Assembly (NCBI GenBank): GCA_024233935.1
Contig: JACKOY010000001.1
Coordinates: forward strand, 248,001-312,000
DNA: 64,000 nt
Origin: Spirochaetales bacterium
GTDB taxonomy: Bacteria; Spirochaetota; Leptospiria; Leptospirales; Leptonemataceae
Direction: 5' to 3'
In this document: positions 26,902 to 34,985 of the stretch, piece after piece
Position numbering within the stretch: the stretch's first letter is position 1
Layout: every line of letters begins with the position of its first letter
Notes under the pieces: generated by a model
The model's input: only the letters and a program-made list of their open reading frames with translations
What the model was told of the DNA's origin: nothing
The model's database searches: none
Translations under genes and position numbers: made by a program

Positions 26902-27987
26902 TCAACTGACGACGCCTGCCACGAGCTGCTTTGTTCCGTTCGGGTGGGCTGCTTGCAGGCTGCGTATCCCGGCGATGATCTGGTCGCGCGGTGGCAGTTT
27001 CAGCTCCGGCAGATCTATGGTGTAGAGATCTATATACTCGCTTTTGCCCTTGGGATTGTAGCGGGCGATGCGCGAGAGGGCAGGGCGACCTTCTATTCTG
27101 CTGGCGACGGTATCTGTAAAAAGCAGGCCGCGTTTCACTTTGCGAGTGATCCCTTCCACGCGCGAAGCGACATTGACGGAATCGCCGAATAGCGTGTAAT
27201 CTCGCCTCAGGTCCGATCCAACATTCGTCGCGATCACCTTTCCCGATGCCAGGCCGATGCCGGTGTACAAATGGCCGAGGGCGGAACGATTGCCCTGGCG
27301 CGTACGCAATCGTTCTAAATCGCGTTGCATCTGGATACAGGCTTCAATCACCGCAGGAATTTTCTCGATTGAGAAATGAGCGGCCAGGCCGTCTCCGGTC
27401 ATCTTCATGATTTCTCCGTGGCGGAGCAGGGCGCGATTCATCAATTCGTAGTACTGATCCAGAAGTGATGTAATCTCGGCGGGGGGCATGAATTCCGAGA
27501 AGGTAGTGAACCCCACTATATCTGCAAAGAGGATCAGCGCGTCCTGCTGCCTGGGAGGCAGGCGCGTGGGATCTTCGCCGTTTTGAATTGCCTTCAGGAT
27601 GGTCTGGGGCGAATACTTCTCTAACCAGCGGTGGTTGCGCGCGATAGAGTCGAGCATCATCTTGATGGGCCGAACGAGATAGTCCTGATTGTCGTCCAGG
27701 ACGACGGTCTTCATTTTCCAGTCCGGGTAGAGACGTTCCTTGATATCCTGTTCCACATTCAGAATGAAAACGTTTCCGTGGCGCTCATCTCGTTTGATGC
27801 GCTCCAGGGTCGCGTCCGCCTTTTCCTCGGGTCCTTCCAGTACCTGATAGAAGACATTGCGATAGCAAAATAGGACTCCGCTGAGGTCATCACGCGTGTT
27901 GTTGCGAACGGAGATTTCCCCGATCTGTTCGACGTCCTCGAAGCTCATGCGGTCAGTGAAGTTGCTGATATACGTTACACGTTTCAT
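26902..27987 (-). CDS. BLUF-photoactivated adenylate cyclase
   Basis: Protein of 361 residues: a BLUF flavin photoreceptor (about 1-95), linker helix, and a class III cyclase domain (about 148-325). The photocycle triad is present: Tyr6, Asn30 and Gln48, spaced 24 and 18 residues apart as in AppA (21, 45, 63), plus Trp90 and Met92. In the cyclase, metal ligands are Asp156 (FADIVGF) and Asp199 (TGDGLAA). The base-specifying residues Lys195 and Thr265 indicate ATP rather than GTP, and Asn272 and Arg276 are the transition-state residues. Blue light would raise cAMP. Similar cyclases are known from Leptonema illini and Turneriella parva. It is monocistronic, divergent from folP. Confidence 0.88.
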   Translation of the reverse strand: MKRVTYISNFTDRMSFEDVEQIGEISVRNNTRDDLSGVLFCYRNVFYQVLEGPEEKADATLERIKRDERHGNVFILNVEQDIKERLYPDWKMKTVVLDDNQDYLVRPIKMMLDSIARNHRWLEKYSPQTILKAIQNGEDPTRLPPRQQDALILFADIVGFTTFSEFMPPAEITSLLDQYYELMNRALLRHGEIMKMTGDGLAAHFSIEKIPAVIEACIQMQRDLERLRTRQGNRSALGHLYTGIGLASGKVIATNVGSDLRRDYTLFGDSVNVASRVEGITRKVKRGLLFTDTVASRIEGRPALSRIARYNPKGKSEYIDLYTIDLPELKLPPRDQIIAGIRSLQAAHPNGTKQLVAGVVS

Positions 27988-28133
27988 GATGGTAGACTAC
28001 CAGGGCCGGGACGGATCGGCGCTCTTTTTGTCCAGGTATTTGCAAAAACATACTACAAACGCGGTCAGTCGCATTTTCGACCGTGGCCCGGCATTGCGAT
28101 TGAAACCATGCGGACCGGGCGCCAGGTAACCCT

Positions 28134-28937
28134 GTGGCCAATCGGGTTCAGGTTCTGGGAATCTTGAACATCACCGAAGATTCCTTTTCGGATGGCGGTC
28201 GTTACATCGAGACTTCTGCCGCCATTGAGCACGGGCGTCGATTGCTCGAGCAGGGTGCGGACCTGCTTGATCTGGGTGCCGCTTCGAGCCATCCCGACGC
28301 AGTAGCGGTCGCTCCACGCGAAGAGATCGAACGCTTGCGTCCGGTTCTTTCGGCGTTCCCCGGAGCTAACCTTTCGGTGGATAGCTTCCGGCCGGAAGTG
28401 CAGCGCTTCGCGCTTGAAGCCGGCGTGCGGACCTTAAACGACATTCATGGCTTCCCGCATCCGGAGCTGTACGGAGAGTTTGCATCTGCGGGCGTGCGCT
28501 TGATCGTCATGCACGCGGTCCAGAGTGCGGGAATTGCGACGCGGGTCCCGGTGCCGGCCACAGAAATTGTGGCGCGCGTTCTGGCTTTCTTTGACCGGCG
28601 CGTGGAGGCCTTGCTCAAGGCCGGCATTCGTAGGGAACAGATCGTCATCGACCCGGGAATGGGCTTTTTTCTCGGGAGCGAGGCGGAAGCCTCCAAAAAC
28701 GTGCTTCGCGCGCTGCCGGAGCTCAAGGCGCGATACGGTTTGCCGATCTGCGTTTCGGTTTCCAGGAAATCATTCCTGGGGGCCATTACCGGCAAAGAAA
28801 CGGCACAGAGAGGCGCGGCCACCCTTTCGGCCGAGCTTTTCGCCGTTCAGAACGGGGCCGACTACGTGCGAACCCACGATGTGGGCGCGCTTAGAGATGG
28901 GCTTGCAGTCTGGATTTCGCTGAGCGGCCGCCCTTAA
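28134..28937 (+). CDS. folP: Dihydropteroate synthase with altered loop 2
   Basis: Joins p-aminobenzoate to dihydropterin pyrophosphate in folate synthesis, 267 residues. Core motifs are VLGILNITEDSFSDGG (usual NxTPDSFSDGG), VDSFRPEV, LNDI, VIDPGMGFFLG and VSRKSFLGA. The usual loop 2 GGESTRPGA, which binds p-aminobenzoate and sulfonamides, reads DLGAASSHPDA here. The start at GTG 28134 is supported by CAGGTAA about 7 bases upstream. It diverges from the cyclase gene. No other folate gene is adjacent. A catalytic role is likely because the phosphate- and pterin-binding residues are kept. Confidence 0.82.
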   Translation: MANRVQVLGILNITEDSFSDGGRYIETSAAIEHGRRLLEQGADLLDLGAASSHPDAVAVAPREEIERLRPVLSAFPGANLSVDSFRPEVQRFALEAGVRTLNDIHGFPHPELYGEFASAGVRLIVMHAVQSAGIATRVPVPATEIVARVLAFFDRRVEALLKAGIRREQIVIDPGMGFFLGSEAEASKNVLRALPELKARYGLPICVSVSRKSFLGAITGKETAQRGAATLSAELFAVQNGADYVRTHDVGALRDGLAVWISLSGRP

Positions 28938-28938
28938 T

Positions 28939-28959
28939 TCGGATCAGGTTGTGATCCGA
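28939..28959. terminator. Hairpin after folP stop codon
   Basis: An 8-base-pair inverted repeat TCGGATCA / TGATCCGA with a 5-base loop starts just after the folP stop. No T run follows. It could end transcription of folP in the 171-base gap before the convergent ribF gene. The call is weak. I see no gene in the rest of that gap. Confidence 0.35.
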
Positions 28960-29108
28960 CCCGGTCGCGCTAATGGAGCGTTGGCGGCAAAACTCAATCG
29001 GCTCGTTGTACAGCCTATGCCATTCGAAACGTACCACGACCCGCGTGGAACCTTTTCGTAAGATGTGGTCGTTCCGTTTGAGACCGGATTGAAGGAGGGC
29101 GGAAAGAA

Positions 29109-30038
29109 CTAAAGCCGGAGGGCGGCGGCTCGTTTTCGGTCCAGTTCCAGCTGTTTTCGGAGGTCTTCGGGCCCTTCGAACTTTTCTTCGTCGCGGATGC
29201 GGTCCCGGAAGTAGAGCCGCAACGGCGCGCCATAAATATCTTCGTTGAAATGCAGCAGGTGGGCTTCGATTTTGAGCTGGTTCAGTTCAAAAGTCGGATT
29301 GGTTCCGATGTTGACCATGGCCCGGTAGCGTTTCCCCCCAATGGTGGCTACTGCGGTGTAAACGCCGGTGGCGGGCCTGATCTTGGAATCCGGCAGTTTG
29401 AGGTTCGCGGTAGGGAAACCCAGTTGCCGGCCCCGCTGATCCCCGCGCGAAACGACGCCGGTTACGAAGAAATCATGGCCGAGCAGGCGGTCGGCCAGGG
29501 CCACGTCGCCGGACTGGATCGCCTGCCGGATTCGAGAACTGGACACGATTTCGCCCCGGTACTTTACCGCGGAGATCTCCTCCACCCCGTAGTCGTATCT
29601 ATAGCTCATCTTTTTCAGGAACCGATAGTCGCCCTTACGTCCCCGGCCAAACCGCTGATCGTACCCGATTACAATGTGTTTTGCACGCAGTCGGCCGAGC
29701 AAAATGTCTTTCAGGTAACGGAGGGCAGTCATGCGCGCCAGTTCCATGTTGAAGGGTAGAAAGATCACCGCATCGAGATCGAATTGGTTCAGGAGTTCGA
29801 CCTTCTCGTCGTGGGTGAATAGCTCCTGCCCCTGCATGCTGGTCCGTTTGCCGAGCACCATGTCCGGGTGCGGGTGATAGGTAACCAGGATGCGCGCATG
29901 CGAACGAAAGCGGCTACGACGTTGCACCCTTTTGATCAGAGCCTGGTGGCCACGGTGCAATCCGTCGAAGACACCCAGGGTTAGCACGGCAGAGTTCCAG
30001 GTCGGCTGAAAGTCGACAATGTCGTGAACTACCTGCAT
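29109..30038 (-). CDS. ribF: Bifunctional riboflavin kinase / FAD synthetase
   Basis: Protein of 309 residues that makes FMN and FAD from riboflavin. The N-terminal FAD synthetase half has the nucleotidyltransferase signature LTLGVFDGLHRGHQALI (the HxGH motif), YHPHPD and SSSRIRQAIQSGDV. The C-terminal riboflavin kinase half has GRQLGFPTANL and GVYTAVATIGGKRYRAMVNIGTNPTF. These are the classic RibF signatures, and length is normal. The ATG at 30038 directly opens the first domain. It converges on folP and diverges from an exported hypothetical gene. It probably supplies flavin for the BLUF protein and photolyase among many others. Confidence 0.93.
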   Translation of the reverse strand: MQVVHDIVDFQPTWNSAVLTLGVFDGLHRGHQALIKRVQRRSRFRSHARILVTYHPHPDMVLGKRTSMQGQELFTHDEKVELLNQFDLDAVIFLPFNMELARMTALRYLKDILLGRLRAKHIVIGYDQRFGRGRKGDYRFLKKMSYRYDYGVEEISAVKYRGEIVSSSRIRQAIQSGDVALADRLLGHDFFVTGVVSRGDQRGRQLGFPTANLKLPDSKIRPATGVYTAVATIGGKRYRAMVNIGTNPTFELNQLKIEAHLLHFNEDIYGAPLRLYFRDRIRDEEKFEGPEDLRKQLELDRKRAAALRL

Positions 30039-30108
30039 AGCGGCCCTGCACCGGGTTCAGATTTGCTCCAGAAAACAAGAAAAAGACCAAAACGGACGAT
30101 AATAAGTC

Positions 30109-30654
30109 ATGCGTCGCACAGCTCACTTTACGATTCTAGCACTGACCGTCGCGGCTCTGAGCGCACTTTTTGCCGAGGAAGCGGCGCCGGTTTACGAGAT
30201 CAACTTTGGCCTGCCCGAGCAGGGGGGGTCTCTGGTTACAAGGCACGAGCTCGAACTATGGGCTCGCAACCGGAACATGTTGGTTCGCCCGGATTCTCCC
30301 CGACGCAATTTGCAAGATGAACTGGCCGAGGTGATTCCCGAAACGGGCCTGGAATTCACCCTGGATATGCCGGGCACCGGGCGCGCCTACCTCTATCTGG
30401 ACCTGGTAGGTTATGAACCCCTGAGCGAACCGGAGACCGGACGGGTGCACTGGCTGGAAGTATTCGCGAACGGGAAGCTGGTCGCGACCCTCTACCAGGG
30501 TGGGGGCGCCTTTTTACAGCCCCCCATCGCAGTGCTGATTGAGCGCGAACACGCAATGGACCGCAAGCTTCGGGTGCTGCTCCGGCCATCCCCCGGGGAT
30601 GGCACAGTGGCCATCTGGGACGCTTACGTTAGCCGGTATCTTGAGAGCCCCTGA
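30109..30654 (+). CDS. Exported protein of unknown function
   Basis: Protein of 181 residues with a typical Sec signal peptide (basic start MRRTAHF, hydrophobic run, cleavage near LFAEEA). The mature part contains EINFGLPEQGGSLVTRHELELWARNRNMLVRPDSP and a beta-rich second half, for example YLYLDLVGYEPL and VHWLEVFANGKLVATLYQGG. I do not recognise the family; it resembles no domain I can name. It diverges from ribF and is convergent with the STAS gene with 6 bases between stops. It probably acts in the periplasm or outer membrane. Confidence 0.6.
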   Translation: MRRTAHFTILALTVAALSALFAEEAAPVYEINFGLPEQGGSLVTRHELELWARNRNMLVRPDSPRRNLQDELAEVIPETGLEFTLDMPGTGRAYLYLDLVGYEPLSEPETGRVHWLEVFANGKLVATLYQGGGAFLQPPIAVLIEREHAMDRKLRVLLRPSPGDGTVAIWDAYVSRYLESP

Positions 30655-30660
30655 GAAGGC

Positions 30661-30993
30661 TCAGGCGCTGCGGTTCTTGAAGTCTTCCGGCGACAGAATT
30701 TCAAAGTAAGACGTCAGTCCGCTCACCTTGAACACCTTCTCGATGGCCGGTTTCAGGTTGGCGACACTCAGTTTGCCCTTCAGGCCCTGCACGTAGTTGA
30801 GGGCCTTGATCAAAATGCCGATACCACTCGAATCGATGTAGGTGAGCTTATCCATGTCAATGATGACATCCAGATTCTCCCCTTTAACATGTTCTTCAAG
30901 CGCCGCCTTCAAGTCGAGGGAGGTGTAAATGTCCAAACTGCCCTCCAGCTCGAAAATGATTTGATTGTCTTTGCTTTTAACGTTAATCTCCAT
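30661..30993 (-). CDS. STAS-domain anti-sigma factor antagonist
   Basis: Protein of 110 residues with a single STAS domain, as in SpoIIAA/RsbV. It has the conserved segment IIDMDKLTYIDSSGIGILIKAL, where the Ser of DSSG is the usual phosphorylation site. Family members bind anti-sigma kinases when unphosphorylated and free a sigma factor. In spirochaetes such genes are often single, separate from the kinase. The ATG at 30993 begins MEINVKSKDNQIIFELEG. No kinase, phosphatase or sigma factor gene is adjacent. It diverges from the gene at 31189, with 195 bases between. Confidence 0.85.
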   Translation of the reverse strand: MEINVKSKDNQIIFELEGSLDIYTSLDLKAALEEHVKGENLDVIIDMDKLTYIDSSGIGILIKALNYVQGLKGKLSVANLKPAIEKVFKVSGLTSYFEILSPEDFKNRSA

Positions 30994-31188
30994 AAGGATG
31001 TGCCGCGCGTCCGAGATCTGCTACAGAATATGATTTCCTACGTAAATCGTGGGGTCCAGAAGTCATCCAGATTCCGATTGCACGAAGGAAATATCAATGA
31101 AAAAAATGCCTGGAGGTCAGACTGGATTTGAGGCCCCCTCCGGCCGATACCAGACTCAGTCCCCGGAATCGGGAAAGTCGGGAATATT

Positions 31189-32022
31189 ATGAAGAAGTTT
31201 GCGTTTGGAGCCACCATATTCTGTCTCATCGTCGCGGCCCCCCTGGGCGCCCTGGATGACTTTACCCGGGTGCGAGAGCCGAACGCGGACCAGGCAGCGG
31301 TCCTGACGACCCTGACTCAGGAGATCCAGGCCCTGCAGGCGAAGATTGCCAGCTACTATGTGGACCTTGAGGAATACAATCCGGAGCAGCGGGGCGAGGA
31401 AGAGGCGTGCGTCCAGTACCACGGCGGTGAGATGATCTACTGTGAGTACTACCACCTGAACACCGAGACCAGGCGCACGTACATTCCCCTGGTCGAGACC
31501 CGCGAAGTGAACTACGGACAGCGGGAGCGACACTTCCTCAGCGAGATAGGGTTCATTGAGTGGGAGAATGAGCAGCCCAAAAGCTTCGTTTTCGTGCAAC
31601 GCCGGGCTTTGCTGGGCACGAGTGAAATCCTGAACAAAATCGTCTCCGGCAATATGATCGCCGGTCATGACCAGGCCGAGGTCGGCACGAACGGCAATGT
31701 TGTGAACCTTCAGGTCAATGAGCTGCTTGCTCAGGGACAGGGAGCATTGGTCGAATTCCGGCTGCCTCCTGGCAACCTGTCCCCCGATGCGAGCGGAAAT
31801 CGCCACGTGCGTGACGAATCCGAAGAGCGGTTGATCGGCGGGGTGCCCCGGAGTGTGGAGATCGTGTATCTCCGCGATCCGAATCGACGAATCGAGATCA
31901 TGCGCGAGTATGTGCGGCTGCTTATCCTGATGGAACGCCGACTCAGCTGGCATATTACGATTCGGGAATTGCGTAAGACCCGGGATATTGAGCGGGTCCT
32001 GAATTCGGCCAGCGATTACTGA
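31189..32022 (+). CDS. Exported protein heading the DnaJ-GH3 operon
   Basis: Protein of 277 residues with a clear signal peptide (MKKFAFGATIFCLIVAAPLGALD). The mature region starts helical (DQAAVLTTLTQEIQALQAKIASYYVDLEEYNPEQRGEEEAC) and then has a beta-rich, charged region. It includes FIEWENEQPKSFVFVQRRALLGTSEILNKIVSGNMIAG, with a C-terminal helix (MREYVRLLILMERRLSWHITIRELRK). I do not recognise the family. It is followed 15 bases later by the DnaJ-like gene, so it is the first gene of a three-gene operon. It may be a periplasmic or outer-membrane envelope protein. Confidence 0.6.
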   Translation: MKKFAFGATIFCLIVAAPLGALDDFTRVREPNADQAAVLTTLTQEIQALQAKIASYYVDLEEYNPEQRGEEEACVQYHGGEMIYCEYYHLNTETRRTYIPLVETREVNYGQRERHFLSEIGFIEWENEQPKSFVFVQRRALLGTSEILNKIVSGNMIAGHDQAEVGTNGNVVNLQVNELLAQGQGALVEFRLPPGNLSPDASGNRHVRDESEERLIGGVPRSVEIVYLRDPNRRIEIMREYVRLLILMERRLSWHITIRELRKTRDIERVLNSASDY

Positions 32023-32037
32023 GCGGAGCCTTCTCGG

Positions 32038-32709
32038 TTGACCGGCCCTGCAGCAGCGGAACGGGTCTTTGTTGACCACTATACGATTCTGGGCATCGCT
32101 CCCGGTTCGGGTGCCGAAGATATCAAACGTGCGTTTCGAGGCCTGGCCAAGATTCATCACCCCGACGTATCTCACGACGATGGATTGCGCTTTTTGGAGA
32201 TCTATACTGCCTACCGGGTCCTGCGGGACCCCATTGAGCGCTCCCGACATGACTTGCAGTTACGGCTCCGCGAGATCGGCGCCCAACAATCGGTACAGCT
32301 GGTGCCGCCAAGCCGGGTGAAGTACCCTGGCACGGTGGTCCAACTTGCCAGGCGCGGACTTCTGAGGCGGCGCTATCGGAGCCGCGACCGGCTGCGGCAC
32401 CTGAAAATCGATTTCGATCTGGAGGTCTTTCTCAGCCGCGAAGAACTACGGCGTCCCCTGAGAGTTACCTTGCCTTTGATAGCGCGCACTCTGTGCCCGG
32501 ACTGTCGCGGCTCCGATCCGGACTGCCCGGCCTGCACCGGACGGGGCACATACAAAAGCAGTCGCAATGTGTTTGTTCATTTTGAAGGCGGTCTCTTTCA
32601 TGGCCAGATCATTGAGCTCAACCTGTCCCGCCTGCGTCCCGCTCCCTTGAGCCATTTCAAACGACGCAAAGTAAGGGTTAAGATCAGCCCTTTGACGCCG
32701 ACTTCATGA
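32038..32709 (+). CDS. DnaJ-like protein with a single Cys-rich zinc motif
   Basis: Protein of 223 residues. The N-terminal J domain has FVDHYTILGIAPGSGAEDIKRAFRGLAKIHHPDVS, with the HPD tripeptide that stimulates DnaK. There is no Gly/Phe region. Near residues 158-178 it has CPDCRGSDPDCPACTGRG, one compact double CxxC zinc site, in place of the four repeats of full DnaJ, and a basic C-terminus. The start is TTG at 32038 with GGAG 9 bases upstream. It overlaps the GH3 gene by 4 bases (ATGA), so the two are translationally coupled. This is a specialised co-chaperone, not canonical DnaJ. Confidence 0.7.
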   Translation: MTGPAAAERVFVDHYTILGIAPGSGAEDIKRAFRGLAKIHHPDVSHDDGLRFLEIYTAYRVLRDPIERSRHDLQLRLREIGAQQSVQLVPPSRVKYPGTVVQLARRGLLRRRYRSRDRLRHLKIDFDLEVFLSREELRRPLRVTLPLIARTLCPDCRGSDPDCPACTGRGTYKSSRNVFVHFEGGLFHGQIIELNLSRLRPAPLSHFKRRKVRVKISPLTPTS

Positions 32710-34427
32710 TACGCGCACTTCGTCTGGCTTCCTTCCTCGGACTACTGGTTCTGGTCCCCATCGCCTGTTTTTTCCCTGGTTCTCTATCTCCGGAAGACGC
32801 TAACGCCAGGCTTCGGGAGCATGCACGATCAATAGTGTCGCGCATGCCGCTCGAGCACAAGGTCGGGCAGCTTCTTCACATTGGCCTTGTGGGTCGCACA
32901 CCCGGGGCAAGGGCCCTTGAGAATATTCGTGTATACCATCCGGGTGGCGTGATTTTGTTCGGGATGAACCTGGGTACGGTTCCAGAGATACGCACATTAA
33001 CGGACGGCCTGCAGGGCGCCGCCATTCAGGATTCCGGCATCCCGTTGCTTATCAGCACCGACCAGGAAGGCGGGCATGTGCGTCGGGTCGGTCCGGAAGG
33101 CACCCAGCAATTCCCCGGGGCGATGGCGCTCGGGCAGACGGGCGATCCCGACCTGGTGGAACAAGTCGGCTTCGTTACCGGTTACGAGCTACGACAACTC
33201 GGGATCAATTTCGTACTCGCGCCGGTCCTCGACATCAATAACAATCCCGCCAATCCCGTAATCAACATGCGTTCTTTGGGAACGAGTCCGGAACTGGTCA
33301 GCCGCATCGGTTCGGCCTACCTTCGGGGGCTGCGGCGTTCCCTTTCCATTCCATCTATCAAGCATTTCCCGGGACACGGCGATACAAACATCGATTCGCA
33401 TCTCGCTCTACCGACGATCCGGCGCTCTCCAGCGGACCTGGAGCAGGTTGAGCTGGTGCCCTTTCGCAGGGCCATATCCGAGGGCGCCGAAGTGGTCATG
33501 ACGGCCCACATTTTATTCCCGGCTCTTGATCCGGATCGCCCGGCCACGCTATCGGCCCCCATTCTGCAGGGTTTGCTGCGTGAGCGGCTTGGTTTTCAGG
33601 GTCTCATCATTTCAGATGCGATGGAGATGCAGGCGATCGCACGGAACTGGCAGCGGGCTGTCGCGGCCCGACTTGCGTTCCAGGCTGGAGTAGACATTCT
33701 TCTTTTGACCAGCGAAGGAGCGGTGGTTCGACAGATGTACGCGTCGTTGCTGTCTGGCTTTCAGAATGGCGATCTGTCAGTCGCGGAACTGGATCGGGCA
33801 GTGGAGCGCCAGGTTTATCTGAAGCTTCAGCGTGGTCTCTTTCAGAAGCATGGCTCCGGATTGCGTGTGCTTGATGAAGAATTGGTTGCCTATCTTCAAG
33901 AGCGAGAACATGCGGCTACGGACGAATACAATCAGATTCAAGCCCGCGACCCGGTATCACTTAACACCCGCGTCTCCCGTGCGAGTATAGTCTCGTTACG
34001 CCAGGCCTTCGACGGCGTGCCACCGGACGAACGGAATCGTATCTTTGTGCTCGTGAGAAGCGGACATATGCGTGACGAAGCGTATCGTCAGGGCATCCCG
34101 GAGGCAAACGTAATCGTGTGGCGTCGCGCCTACGAGCTCTACAACATCCTGCGCGCGCCGCCGGATCGCCACTGGTTGGTGGAATTTGGTTCCACCGAAG
34201 TCGGCGCCTGGAACGAACTCGTTCGTCGCTGGGAAGGGCGGGGAGGCACGCGCGGGCTTCTGGTAGGTCTGTTTCCCGATAACCCGTTTGCTTCGATCCA
34301 CGTTCCGGAACACGGGGCGGTGCTGATCTCGTGTTCGAATACCGAGCAATCGCTGAGGGCGCTCGTTTACCGTTCTTTGCGGGATGCTCCGGTCAAAGTG
34401 GCCGATCTGGCGCTCGATTCGCGCTAA
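32706..34427 (+). CDS. GH3 beta-N-acetylhexosaminidase-like lipoprotein
   Basis: Glycoside hydrolase family 3 enzyme, 573 residues, close to NagZ, which cleaves N-acetylglucosamine from peptidoglycan fragments. Visible are STDQEGGHVRRV, the family motif KHFPGHGDTNIDSH (His/Asp pair of NagZ-type acid/base) and the nucleophile motif ISDAMEM. The N-terminus MIRALRLASFLGLLVLVPIACF looks like a lipoprotein signal, so it is likely extracytoplasmic, unlike cytoplasmic NagZ. A C-terminal non-catalytic region of about 200 residues follows the barrel. It overlaps the DnaJ-like gene by 4 bases and its stop overlaps the convergent DUF1564 gene by 4 bases. Confidence 0.82.
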   Translation: MIRALRLASFLGLLVLVPIACFFPGSLSPEDANARLREHARSIVSRMPLEHKVGQLLHIGLVGRTPGARALENIRVYHPGGVILFGMNLGTVPEIRTLTDGLQGAAIQDSGIPLLISTDQEGGHVRRVGPEGTQQFPGAMALGQTGDPDLVEQVGFVTGYELRQLGINFVLAPVLDINNNPANPVINMRSLGTSPELVSRIGSAYLRGLRRSLSIPSIKHFPGHGDTNIDSHLALPTIRRSPADLEQVELVPFRRAISEGAEVVMTAHILFPALDPDRPATLSAPILQGLLRERLGFQGLIISDAMEMQAIARNWQRAVAARLAFQAGVDILLLTSEGAVVRQMYASLLSGFQNGDLSVAELDRAVERQVYLKLQRGLFQKHGSGLRVLDEELVAYLQEREHAATDEYNQIQARDPVSLNTRVSRASIVSLRQAFDGVPPDERNRIFVLVRSGHMRDEAYRQGIPEANVIVWRRAYELYNILRAPPDRHWLVEFGSTEVGAWNELVRRWEGRGGTRGLLVGLFPDNPFASIHVPEHGAVLISCSNTEQSLRALVYRSLRDAPVKVADLALDSR

Positions 34428-34985
34428 CGAATCTGAATGAGCAACCTGGGCGGTGGCTCTCCGGTCACGACATAACGAATTTTTCGCCGGGTTTTGCCAT
34501 CCTGGATGTCGACCCCTTCCATGAAGGAAATTCTCAGTCCCCAGTACGCCGGAGCTCCGACGTTCTGGCGGCGCCTCAAGTCCTCCTTATCAAGGAGGAC
34601 GAGAATGACGAACATGTGCGTCATGGTCACTCCCGAGCCGCCTGCCACGCAGCGGAGCTCCGTCCATAGCTCTCCGGGGATCCGCACGTGCCACTTCTGC
34701 AGATCGAGACACTCCTCCTGGTACTTGCGCCGTGACGCGCTTTACTTCGGGCAGGCGCCCCTGGGCGCGATACAGAGCCGCACGCCCCAGTAGATAGGCC
34801 AGGTATGCGATTAAGGGTCCGTGCTCTTTGTAGCGCCTTCGCAGGAAGGCTTCGAGGGCGGCGGGAATGAGCAGAGTGCAGGCGGGCTTCCCGGGTTCGG
34901 TTGCTATGGACTTCCAGGTTATTCGTTCGGTCATAACCAGGAAAGGTCTCGGTTCCTGGATTTGTTGCGCTTTTTTTCGCGTCAT
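34424..34985 (-). pseudogene. DUF1564 family gene, second copy with single-base frameshift
   Basis: Two overlapping frames together give a full DUF1564 protein similar to the intact copy at 16887-17423. The first frame starts at the ATG at 34985 (or 34934) and carries ACTLLIPAALEAFLRRRYK and LGRAALYRAQGRLPEVKRVT. The second carries KYQEE-CLDLQKWHVRIP, ELWTELRCVAGGSGVTMT and FVILVLLD. The frame changes at forward bases 34730-34731 (cc). Removing one base restores Thr-Arg-Lys-Tyr-Gln, matching Thr-Arg-Arg-Tyr-Gln of copy 1. Repaired length is 186 residues. The ATG at 34985 overlaps the hemW stop (ATGA). A true pseudogene, a sequencing error and recoding are all possible. Confidence 0.75.

Noticed and set aside
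31156..32250. 364-residue reading frame antisense to the exported protein gene
   Set aside because: No domain or signal; the plus-strand frame has a signal peptide and sits in an operon.
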